Shown here: positions 1 through 6,080 of the stretch, piece after piece | How the letters are laid out: each line of letters begins with the position of its first letter | Numbering within the stretch: position 1 is the stretch's first letter | Source: CAZVCG01 sp964626265 | GTDB taxonomy: Bacteria > Pseudomonadota > Alphaproteobacteria > UBA9219 | DNA length: 14,575 nucleotides | NCBI GenBank assembly: GCA_964626265.1 | Contig: CAZVCG010000044.1 | Coordinates: 1 to 14,575 of the forward strand | Reading direction: 5' to 3' | Notes under the pieces: generated by a model | Database searches by the model: none | Told to the model about the DNA's origin: nothing | What the model saw: the letters and a program-made list of their open reading frames with translations, nothing else | Position numbers and translations under genes: made by a program

Positions 1-30
1 AGTCTGCTTAATCTCAACCGTCTACTGGTG

Positions 31-55
31 GCTTAATTGAGTCTGGACCCTAGTA
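31..55. repeat. Dispersed repeat with GTCTGGACCC core, copy A
   Basis: A 25-base segment matches the reverse complement of 14520-14544 at 22 of 25 positions. The core GTCTGGACCCTA is identical, and the flanking TTAATTG is shared. The core is itself partly palindromic (GGTC..GACC). This copy covers the last codon and stop codon of dapF (stop TAG at 50-52), so the repeat supplies the end of the gene. The other copy lies just beyond the dnaE terminator, so both copies sit in the same orientation relative to the gene they follow. I infer a dispersed repeat family. With only two copies visible, its size and role are unknown. Confidence 0.7.
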
Positions 56-1036
56 GGCCAATAGTTCTTCCGCCAATTCGCCCTTAAACGCCAAAGCGGC
101 AGGGCCGGCCATAAGCACGTGGCCGTCGCTTTCGCGCCATTCGATAGTCAATTCGCCGCCGTCGAGCACAACTGTCGAGCGGCGATCCGTCAATCCCCTC
201 CGAATAGCCGCCACAACCGTGGCGCATGCGCCTGAGCCGCAGGCTTGCGTGATCCCAGTGCCGCGCTCCCAGACTCTCATGCGGATATGCTGTTTATCGA
301 CGATATGCGCAAACTCGATGTTGCAGCGTTTGGGGAACATCGGGTTGTGTTCCAGCTTGGGGCCGATGGCATCAAGCGGCACTTTTTCCGCGTCGGGCAC
401 AAAGAACACAGCGTGTGGGTTGCCCATGCTGACGCAGCAGGGAAGGGGCAATTCAATCTCTTTATCCCTCTCCCCTTGCGGGAGAGGAAGCAAAAACCTG
501 GAGTTACATAGTAACTCCTTGGTTTTTGCAGGTGAGGGGTTTTCTTGTGACCCCTCCCCAAAATCGCTACGCGATTTTGACCCTCCTGCAAGGGGAGGGT
601 GATTCAGGTTTACGGCCAAAGTGTCGCAATTCTGCGCGAGTGGAATTTCATCCCATTTCAGGCGGGGAGGGCCAAAGTCCACGGCGATCAGGTCGCCGTT
701 TTCCTTGCTGACCTTCAAAATGCCCGGCCCGGTTTCGATGGTTCCCTTATCGCGACCTGATTCTTCGAATAACAACCGCGCTACGCAACGTGTCGCGTTG
801 CCGCATGTTCCTGCATCTGAGCCGTCCGGGTTGAAGATGGCCATGTAAAGGTCGGCTTCAGGCGCTTTTTTGGGCTTGAGCAATACGATCAACTGGTCAT
901 AGCCGACGCCGCTATGGCGATCGGCGATTTTCCGGCACATTTCGGGAGAGGGAACAAACCCATCGGCGCGGCTGTCGATGATGACAAAGTCGTTGCCAAG
1001 GCCGTGCATTTTGAGGAAAGGACGATTTTTCAGCAT
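50..1036 (-). CDS. dapF: Diaminopimelate epimerase with an in-frame repeat-derived insertion
   Basis: This enzyme interconverts LL- and meso-diaminopimelate in the cytoplasm, feeding lysine and peptidoglycan synthesis. It is PLP-independent and uses two cysteines. Both are present: Cys78 in DGSDAGTCGN and Cys266 in ERGTGITQACGSGACA. The N-terminal KMHGLGNDF (residues 9-17) and SMGNPHAVFF (203-212) are also family hallmarks. The protein is 328 residues against about 275 usual. The excess is a stretch at roughly residues 145-195, between the DTLAVNL strand and the PLPCCVSMGNPH segment, and it is encoded by a palindromic repeat (452-604). All catalytic motifs stay in frame, so the enzyme may still work with a surface loop added. 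The ATG at 1036 gives the expected spacing to KMHGLGNDF, but no Shine-Dalgarno precedes it; a TCAGGG-rich repeat does instead. The stop codon lies in another repeat (31-55). Confidence 0.93.
   Translation of the reverse strand: MLKNRPFLKMHGLGNDFVIIDSRADGFVPSPEMCRKIADRHSGVGYDQLIVLLKPKKAPEADLYMAIFNPDGSDAGTCGNATRCVARLLFEESGRDKGTIETGPGILKVSKENGDLIAVDFGPPRLKWDEIPLAQNCDTLAVNLNHPPLAGGSKSRSDFGEGSQENPSPAKTKELLCNSRFLLPLPQGERDKEIELPLPCCVSMGNPHAVFFVPDAEKVPLDAIGPKLEHNPMFPKRCNIEFAHIVDKQHIRMRVWERGTGITQACGSGACATVVAAIRRGLTDRRSTVVLDGGELTIEWRESDGHVLMAGPAALAFKGELAEELLAY
452..604. repeat. Composite palindromic element inserted in frame in dapF
   Basis: Three perfect hairpins follow one another. The first is 467-474/480-487 (CCTCTCCC, loop CTTGC). 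The second is a nested pair, 491-498/521-528 (CAAAAACC) around 500-507/511-518 (GGAGTTAC). The third is 559-566/570-577 (AAAATCGC). The two ends are related and inverted: CCCTCTCCCCTTGCGGGAG near 466, and ACCCTCCCCTTGCAGGAGGG on the minus strand near 581-599. The element thus resembles a MITE-like or RPE-like unit. It adds about 51 codons without a stop. Boundaries are inferred from where DapF family similarity stops and restarts, so they are good only to a few codons. Rickettsia palindromic elements are the known precedent for repeats surviving inside proteins. I cannot say this one is homologous to them. Confidence 0.75.
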
Positions 1037-1143
1037 TCAGGATTCAGGGGTCAGGGTTCAGGGAAGAAAAACATAGCAATCTTTAGTGATAAAGCAAAAC
1101 ATGCAGCAAAGCCCTGAATGCTGGCCCCTGATCGCTGATTTCT
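1037..1143. repeat. TCAGGG-rich imperfect inverted repeat between dapF and the 6S RNA gene
   Basis: One arm, about 1035-1062, contains tandem TCAGG, TCAGGGG, TCAGGG and TTCAGGG. The opposite arm, about 1109-1139, reads CCCTGAATGCTGGCCCCTGA. Read in reverse complement it is an imperfect copy of the first arm. The arms flank an A-rich spacer of about 45 bases. In the minus-strand direction the element lies between the 6S RNA terminator and the dapF start codon, and it occupies the place where a ribosome binding site would be expected. It is probably another dispersed repeat of this genome. I see no gene in it. Confidence 0.6.
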
Positions 1144-1318
1144 AAAAAGTGGGAGGCCCCGTTTCGGCCGGTGGCCTGCGATCCTCCGCGGCCTGCTAGT
1201 AAGCAGGTGGGCGCCATATATCCGGAACCACGGCTCCGGTCAGGGACAGCTCCCTAGAGGGTCTCATTAACGGCCCCGGGGATTTAGCTGCCTATCGCGC
1301 CGTACAGATGCCTCCCAC
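1144..1318 (-). ncRNA. ssrS: 6S RNA (RNA polymerase-binding regulatory RNA)
   Basis: 6S RNA binds the housekeeping RNA polymerase holoenzyme, mimicking an open promoter, and damps transcription in stationary phase. On the minus strand the transcript would begin GTGGGAGGC (1318-1310) and end GCCTCCCAC (1157-1149). This gives a perfect 9-bp closing stem, followed by five T (1148-1144) as in an intrinsic terminator. An inner stem can form between 1287-1292 and 1170-1175. On the 3' side, GGCGCCCACCTGCT (1215-1202) opens a tight hairpin, CCTGCT/AGCAGG with a 4-base loop (1192-1207). This corresponds in position to the CACCUUGAACC hairpin on the 3' side of the E. coli 6S central bubble. The length of about 170 nt is typical. 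A promoter sits exactly upstream. The plus strand has no T run after the stem, so the minus orientation is preferred. The family call rests on structure and recalled motifs, not on a covariance search. Confidence 0.75.
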
Positions 1319-1323
1319 GCCCG

Positions 1324-1352
1324 ACTATACCGTGTTTCGGGGCTGGTGGGAA
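1324..1352 (-). promoter_or_regulatory. Promoter of the 6S RNA gene
   Basis: On the minus strand, TATAGT (1329-1324) makes a good -10 box. TTCCCA (1352-1347) is a weak -35 box, 17 bases upstream. Transcription would start about six bases after the -10 box, which falls on the first base of the 6S closing stem near 1318. This fit supports both the promoter and the RNA boundary. Confidence 0.55.
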
Positions 1353-1489
1353 CATGAAAAGGGCAGGAAAACTGCGGGTTATAGAGCACCGCAAAAAAGC
1401 CTTGCATCCCTGTTGCGCGGGGCTTCCGGCTCTGCTATTCCCAGCCATGAAAAAATCCTTAACGTGTGTTGGAAGATTCTTGAAAAGCC
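1353..1489 (+). promoter_or_regulatory. Leader and probable promoter region of atpH-atpA
   Basis: This stretch separates the divergent 6S RNA promoter from atpH and must hold the atp promoter unless transcription arrives from outside. The best sigma70-like pair I find is TTGCGC (1413-1418), 16 bases, then CTATTC (1435-1440). It is a weak match. No open reading frame of substance is present. GGAAG (1471-1475) lies 14 bases before the atpH start, which is long for a ribosome binding site. Confidence 0.3.
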
Positions 1490-2083
1490 ATGTCTGAACC
1501 TGAAATTCCGCATATTATTGCCGGACCGGCAGCCATTTTGGCCCGCCGCTACGCTTCGGCTCTTTATGACGCCGCCGAGTCGTCAAAGCAGCTTGATGCG
1601 GTGATCGCAGATATGCGCAAACTCAGGGAGCTTCTTGAAAATAACGCGGAGTTTAAAATCTTCGCCGCGAATCCGCGTTTGACACGCCATCAGCTTGTCG
1701 AGATCGTGAAAAAAGTCGCCGAGGCGGCCAAGGTCGGCAGAATCGCCGAAACCTTCCTTGAGGTGTTGGGGCAGAACCGGCGCTTGACGTCGTTACAGGA
1801 CATCATCGCTGTGTTTTTGTACGAAGTGCATAAACGCCACGGCGAACAGACCGCAGAAGTATTCGCCGCGTCAGCCATGAGTCAGGAACAGCAGAGCTCG
1901 CTCGCCGCCAATCTCGGCAAGTTGACAGGATCAAAGGTCAACGTGATCGTTCAGGAAGACAAGGATCTATTGGGCGGCTTCATCGCCAAGGTCGGCTCGA
2001 AGCTGATCGACGCGTCGCTGAAAGGCAAGCTGGCGCGGATCGAACGGGAATTAAAATCGCATAGTACAGCGAAGGCGGCGTAA
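1490..2083 (+). CDS. atpH: F1F0 ATP synthase delta subunit (OSCP homologue)
   Basis: The delta subunit sits on top of the F1 head and ties it to the peripheral stalk b subunits, so that rotation in the membrane sector is coupled to ATP synthesis. The 197-residue product has the N-terminal helical domain (ARRYASALYDAAE, residues 18-30). It also has the C-terminal family signature, DLLGGFIAKVGSKLIDASLKGKL in two adjoining blocks around residues 157-181. The length is close to the family norm, with a slightly longer N-terminus before the conserved ARRYA. The ATG at 1490 has only a poor ribosome binding site but is the only sensible start. It is followed 36 bases later by atpA, the usual bacterial order, and is cotranscribed with it. 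Confidence 0.95.
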   Translation: MSEPEIPHIIAGPAAILARRYASALYDAAESSKQLDAVIADMRKLRELLENNAEFKIFAANPRLTRHQLVEIVKKVAEAAKVGRIAETFLEVLGQNRRLTSLQDIIAVFLYEVHKRHGEQTAEVFAASAMSQEQQSSLAANLGKLTGSKVNVIVQEDKDLLGGFIAKVGSKLIDASLKGKLARIERELKSHSTAKAA

Positions 2084-2119
2084 ACCCCTCGCGAAGGAAC
2101 ATAAACGGAGGCTAGGTCA

Positions 2120-3639
2120 ATGGATATTCGCGCATCGGAAATTTCGACAATCCTGAAAAAGCAGATGGCTCAGGTCGGCGCTACGGCGGAAGTCGCTGAA
2201 GTAGGGCAGGTGCTTTCGGTCGGCGACGGCGTTGCCATCGTGTACGGCTTGGATCAGGTCCGCGCAGGCGAAATGGTCGAATTCCAGAACGGCGTGAAGG
2301 GGATGGCTCTGAACCTTGAGACGGACAGTGTCGGCGTCGTTATCTTTGGCGACGACCGTAGCATCCGCGAAGGCGATATGGTCAAGCGCACGAACGCCAT
2401 CGTCGAAGTTCCGGTCGGTATGGGCCTTTTGGGCCGCGTGGTCGACGCCCTCGGCAACCCCATCGATGGCAAGGGGCCGCTCANNNNNNNNNNGTGGAAG
2501 TAAAAGCCCCCGGCATCATTCCGCGTCAGTCGGTATCGGAGCCGGTGCAAACAGGCCTGAAGTCCATCGACTCGCTGGTACCCATCGGACGCGGTCAACG
2601 CGAACTTATCATCGGCGACCGCCAAACCGGCAAAACCGCCGTGGCGATCGACGCTTTCATCAATCAGAAGTCCATCAACAAGGACGGCGACGAGTCGCAA
2701 AAACTCTACTGCATCTATGTAGCCGTCGGGCAAAAGCGCTCGACCGTCGCGCAGATTGTGAAGACGCTTGAAGACGCCGGCGCGCTCGAATACTCGATCA
2801 TCGTTGCCGCCACGGCTTCCGAACCCGCGCCGTTGCAGTTCATCGCTCCTTATGCCGGTTGCGCGATGGGCGAATACTTCCGCGACAACGGCATGCACGC
2901 CGTCATCGTATACGACGACTTGTCGAAGCAAGCCGTGGCTTACCGCCAGATGTCGCTGTTGCTTCGTCGTCCGCCCGGACGCGAAGCCTACCCCGGCGAC
3001 GTGTTCTATCTCCACTCGCGCTTGCTGGAACGCGCGGCGAAGATGAGCAAACAGCACGGCTCGGGCTCGCTGACCGCTTTGCCGATCATCGAAACCCAAG
3101 CGGGCGACGTGACGGCCTATATTCCCACGAACGTGATTTCAATCACGGACGGGCAAATCTTCCTTGAAACTGCGCTGTTCTATAAGGGCGTGCGTCCAGC
3201 CATTAACGTTGGCCTTTCGGTCAGCCGCGTCGGCTCCGCCGCGCAGATCAAGGCGATGAAGCAGGTCGCAGGATCGATCAAGCTTGACCTCGCGCAATAT
3301 CGCGAAATGGAGGCGTTCTCGCAGTTCGCTTCCGATCTCGATGCCGCAACCAAGAATTTGCTTAACCGTGGCCGTCGTTTGACGGAACTTCTCAAGCAAC
3401 CGCAATACCATCCGTTGCCCGTTGAAGAACAGGTTGTGGTGATTTACGCAGGCGTGAAGGGCTATCTCGATAACGTCGACGTCGATAGCGTTGGCCGTTA
3501 TGAAAAGGGATTGCTGCAAGCCATGCACAGCACGGGGGCCAACATTCTGGCGGCTATCAAGAAGGAAAAAGCAATCTCGCCAGACACGGAAGCCAAGCTG
3601 AAAGACTTCATCGTGAACTATACCGCGTCGTTCAAGTAA
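2120..3639 (+). CDS. atpA: F1F0 ATP synthase alpha subunit, interrupted by an assembly gap
   Basis: The alpha subunit is the non-catalytic nucleotide-binding subunit of the F1 hexamer and gives the arginine finger to the beta-subunit active sites. A strong GGAGG (2107-2111) lies 8 bases before the ATG. The first 121 residues run to GNPIDGKGPL. Ten N follow, and the rest (381 residues) resumes at VEVKAPG in a different frame. The P-loop GDRQTGKT and the arginine-finger segment NVGLSVSRVGSAAQ are intact. Matching the E. coli spacing between GKGPL and PVQTG (28 residues) predicts seven missing residues, that is 20 bases rather than 10. This restores the frame, gives about 509 residues in total, and puts the P-loop lysine at 175 as in E. 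coli. The apparent frameshift is therefore an artefact of a placeholder gap, not a pseudogene. Confidence 0.95.
2484..2493. other. Assembly gap of 10 N
   Basis: Ten N break atpA. The length is a placeholder: with 10 bases the two halves of the gene are out of frame, whereas a gap of 20 bases fits the family alignment exactly. Confidence 0.98.
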
Positions 3640-3655
3640 GCGAACGCGTTAAGGC

Positions 3656-3692
3656 AAAAAACCCCTCGGCGCGAAGCCTGAGGGGTTTTTTT
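3656..3692 (+). terminator. Strong intrinsic terminator after atpA
   Basis: The stem ACCCCTC (3661-3667) pairs with GAGGGGT (3680-3686). It is extended by A-T pairs from the preceding A run and followed by seven T (3686-3692). The terminator starts 16 bases after the atpA stop. The A run in front of the stem means it can also stop transcription arriving on the minus strand. It ends the atp unit at atpA. Confidence 0.9.
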
Positions 3693-3850
3693 GTGAGCTT
3701 AAAGTATGCAACGACGATAGGAAAAATTTCCTTTACAAAACCAATGCTGTGTAATATGATGGAAGGCATAATTTGGGTGTCCTTTAAGGTTAAGGGCATG
3801 TTGAGTTATGCCTGTTGAATAAGAGTGGCTGTGGTTGATAAAAAAAATTC
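3693..3850. other. AT-rich intergenic stretch without a convincing gene
   Basis: This is part of the gap between the atpA terminator and the stop of the convergent zinc-finger gene. It is visibly richer in A and T than its neighbours. TAATAT (3752-3757) resembles a -10 box, with TTCCTT about 18 bases upstream. The only frame behind it is a 20-codon run from 3756 without a ribosome binding site. A small unannotated RNA is possible, but nothing further supports it. Confidence 0.35.
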
Positions 3851-3935
3851 AAAGAACAGGGAATAACAGGCAAAGAACAGGGGATAACAGGCGGAAAACA
3901 GGGAAAAACAGGTGATTATCAGGCAAAGATCAGGC
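3851..3935. repeat. Array of eight CAGG motifs with helical spacing
   Basis: Four imperfect tandem units of 21, 21, 21 and 22 bases cover 3851-3871, 3872-3892, 3893-3913 and 3914-3935. Each unit holds two CAGG motifs. The eight motifs begin at 3857, 3867, 3878, 3888, 3899, 3909, 3920 and 3931. The spacings are therefore 10, 11, 10, 11, 10, 11 and 11, close to one turn of B-DNA. Between them lie purine-rich or A-rich bases (AAAGAA, GGGATAA, GGAAAA). The array ends two bases before the stop codon of the minus-strand gene at 3938. All motifs would face one side of the helix, which suggests a protein-binding array, but it could also be a degenerate dispersed repeat. Confidence 0.8.
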
Positions 3936-3937
3936 AA

Positions 3938-5461
3938 TCAGTTGAGTCTACTCAACGTAAGAATGGCGGCGTAAATCGCCACGATCCCCGCCAGCGTTCC
4001 ATAACCTATCTTCCCGATTTTCTGGGTCAGGCGAATCGTCGCGTCCGGAAATTGCCGCTGCAAAGCCCATCGCGAGGCGTGCGAAAAAGCCACGCTGCTA
4101 ATGCCCATCGCGATCACGGGCAAAAAGGCGTCGAGCATCAACAAGGCTTTTGCCGAAATACTACCGGCAAGTTGATCATGCATTGAAGTCAAGAAATATC
4201 CGCCGAACAATGCCGTGCTGCCAAGCATGCTGACGATGGCTACGCCGATGCGTGAACGCAACGTGAAGCGCTTGAGAGCAAGTCCCATGTTGTTCATGAT
4301 CTCCTGCGCCGTTTTTGGCGAGAGGCCAATGGGGTAAAGACGCCGTAAATCATTTGGATTGCTTTTGCCGGAAAGCTCCAATCCCAAAGCGTCATGCATG
4401 ACGCGCACCGTGATCGCCTTGTCCAGATCACCGTTTCCCATCACGGCGCGCACCAGATGCTCGCGCCACGGGCGCAAAGATTCATCCAAAAACGCCGGAA
4501 GCCCCATCAACAAACCCTTTTTGCCGAAGGCCGCAAAGTTCACGGGACGGCTGTTAAGCCGGATTTTGATGTCGGCATATGGAACTTTGGCCTTTAGCCT
4601 GACGATGTTTTTCTCGTTCTCGGGCGAGTCCTTGTCCGGCTCGATTAGTTCGATGTCGGCGTGGCCTTTTGGCAGGTTGATCATGCCAAGCCGGTCAAGC
4701 CCGCGCAAAAGGCCACTAGGCAAACTACGGTTGGGATGAACGTCGAAATGCATTTCCGCGCCGCCTTCAACGCTTACTTCGTGCGTGAAAGATCCAGCGC
4801 CTTTGCATTGCGCGCAAGGCGTGCCGCCGCGCCCTTGACATGTGGGGCAAGGGAGTTGCATACGCCGCTGGCAGTAACGGCATTCCGCCCATTTCGTGCC
4901 TCGGCATATGGAGCATTGTTGCTGGGGGTTCGAAGGCTCGAAGCCTTGCATGTAGCAATGATAGCACTGCTCTTGCCCGCGTCCTTCGCAGTGCGGGCAA
5001 ATGATGACGGCGCGGCCCTGGCATTGCGTGCAGGTCATCTTTTTCGAGCCTTGGCACGCGGGGCATTTTTCGTTCGCGGCCAGCGTGGCCTTGCTGCCGG
5101 GCAGAGCTATTCTCGCTTTATCTTGCCCCCAGCCGTGGCCTTCTGCGTCCCTGATTTCCTTCAGGGCATCTTCAAGCCATTCTTTGGAACTGTTATAACT
5201 TTCGCGTTGGCGGTTCACCTCTTCCTGAAGTTCCGCCGGGGATGACAGGATTTTAGCGCTTTTGCTCTTGACCGGACCTCCGTATTGCTTTGTTTGAAAA
5301 TTGAAATGCGGCGTCAGGCGTATTTGCGCATCGATGACATAGGTGTCTTCGTGGCTTTCCATGAGCTCGATTTTATTGGGGTCAATGCCGTTCCCCTCGG
5401 CGATCTTCGAAAGCCGGGCGAGTGTGCGGTTGGTTATGGTTAACGTAGGCGAGTCGGCCAA
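3938..5461 (-). CDS. Membrane-anchored protein with eight CxxC motifs (two DnaJ-like zinc modules), function unknown
   Basis: Residues 133-219 carry eight CxxC motifs, starting at C133, C144, C155, C166, C183, C194, C205 and C216. They form two blocks of four with an exact 11-residue period and a 17-residue step between blocks. Several have the CxxCxGxG form of the DnaJ cysteine-rich domain. Four CxxC make one two-zinc DnaJ module, so this protein would have two modules and up to four zinc ions. There is no J domain. The N-terminal 130 residues are soluble and charged. Residues 225-400 form a second soluble region. The C-terminus has three hydrophobic segments (about 405-427, 439-459 and 484-504) that look transmembrane. 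The start is TTG at 5461, supported by GAGGA about 7 bases upstream. The gene is divergent from the 160-residue gene at 5559. I infer a membrane-tethered zinc-finger factor acting in protein folding or binding. I do not recognise a named family. Confidence 0.85.
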   Translation of the reverse strand: MADSPTLTITNRTLARLSKIAEGNGIDPNKIELMESHEDTYVIDAQIRLTPHFNFQTKQYGGPVKSKSAKILSSPAELQEEVNRQRESYNSSKEWLEDALKEIRDAEGHGWGQDKARIALPGSKATLAANEKCPACQGSKKMTCTQCQGRAVIICPHCEGRGQEQCYHCYMQGFEPSNPQQQCSICRGTKWAECRYCQRRMQLPCPTCQGRGGTPCAQCKGAGSFTHEVSVEGGAEMHFDVHPNRSLPSGLLRGLDRLGMINLPKGHADIELIEPDKDSPENEKNIVRLKAKVPYADIKIRLNSRPVNFAAFGKKGLLMGLPAFLDESLRPWREHLVRAVMGNGDLDKAITVRVMHDALGLELSGKSNPNDLRRLYPIGLSPKTAQEIMNNMGLALKRFTLRSRIGVAIVSMLGSTALFGGYFLTSMHDQLAGSISAKALLMLDAFLPVIAMGISSVAFSHASRWALQRQFPDATIRLTQKIGKIGYGTLAGIVAIYAAILTLSRLN

Positions 5462-5558
5462 GGATCGTTCCTCAGTTTAATATATCATTTGCAACACTAG
5501 CACTTGCTCGTTACGACTCTCAACAGGGAGATATTTTGAACGTAATGGGGAAGATAAT

Positions 5559-6041
5559 ATGGGCGTAATTTCCTTGTGGAAAAAAGTCAAAAGCACAATA
5601 TCGAGGCCTTTTAAAGAGCGTGAAGCGTTTATTCGCGAACATCTGAAAGAAGATTACTATCTCGGGAAAGAAGATGGAATGTGGGTTTCGGCCCTTTATT
5701 CCATAGGCGATGGAAATTTTGTTCGTATTTTTGGCAAGCCCGGTTCCAGATTGGGCCTAAACGCCTTCAGAGCCGTTCAATACAAGCGGAACCTGCAAGG
5801 CGCATTGATTGAAACCGCCGATAACCTTTTTTCCTTTTCGGAACTCAAGCGTCACATGGCAAACTTATATGCGCTTTATGGAGGCCATTCCCCGGAATCG
5901 TGCGTTCACTTTGAAGAGGGACTTGCGGCGAAACCATACAATTCGCTGCCTTGGGTAAAAGCCAAAGATGCCTGTGAGCCTTACAGATCGGGCAGTCGGG
6001 TGACCGTTCGCAGGGACGGATTCGAAATTTGCCGGACGTAA
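5559..6041 (+). CDS. Hypothetical protein, 160 residues
   Basis: I do not recognise this protein. It begins with a basic segment (MGVISLWKKVKSTISRPFK) and has no signal peptide and no clear transmembrane span. The rest is mixed charged and aromatic, with GKEDGMWVSALYSIGDGNFVR near residues 36-56 as its most distinctive part (split here at the GNF turn). A motif such as a catalytic triad or nucleotide-binding loop is not visible. The ATG at 5559 has GGGGAAG seven or so bases upstream, a good ribosome binding site, which supports real translation. The gene reads as more AT-rich than the flanking uvrA and atpA. It is divergent from the eight-CxxC gene across about 97 bases that must hold both promoters, and convergent with uvrA. 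Confidence 0.65.
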   Translation: MGVISLWKKVKSTISRPFKEREAFIREHLKEDYYLGKEDGMWVSALYSIGDGNFVRIFGKPGSRLGLNAFRAVQYKRNLQGALIETADNLFSFSELKRHMANLYALYGGHSPESCVHFEEGLAAKPYNSLPWVKAKDACEPYRSGSRVTVRRDGFEICRT

Positions 6042-6080
6042 TTTCTTTTTGACGATATGTGAGGGCGGAAAACGCTTGCG

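Noticed and set aside
1149..1318. Reading the 6S candidate on the plus strand as part of the atp leader (riboswitch)
   Set aside because: The plus strand has no T tract after the closing stem. The promoter, start site, T5 end and CACC hairpin all fit the minus strand.
2254..3099. Long minus-strand open frame opposite atpA
   Set aside because: It runs antisense through conserved atpA codons and across the N gap, shows no protein motif, and is the usual shadow frame of a GC-biased gene.
3756..3818. Tiny 20-codon frame (MMEGIIWVSF...) behind a TAATAT box
   Set aside because: It has no ribosome binding site and no recognisable feature, and lies in AT-rich DNA where short frames arise by chance.
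3851..3935. CRISPR array
   Set aside because: The units are 21 bases with imperfect repeats and no unique spacers, and no cas gene is nearby.
3941..3956. Perfect short inverted repeat GTTGAGT-CT-ACTCAAC at the end of the zinc-finger gene
   Set aside because: The two-base loop is too tight for an efficient RNA hairpin, it lies inside the last codons, and no T run follows on the minus strand.
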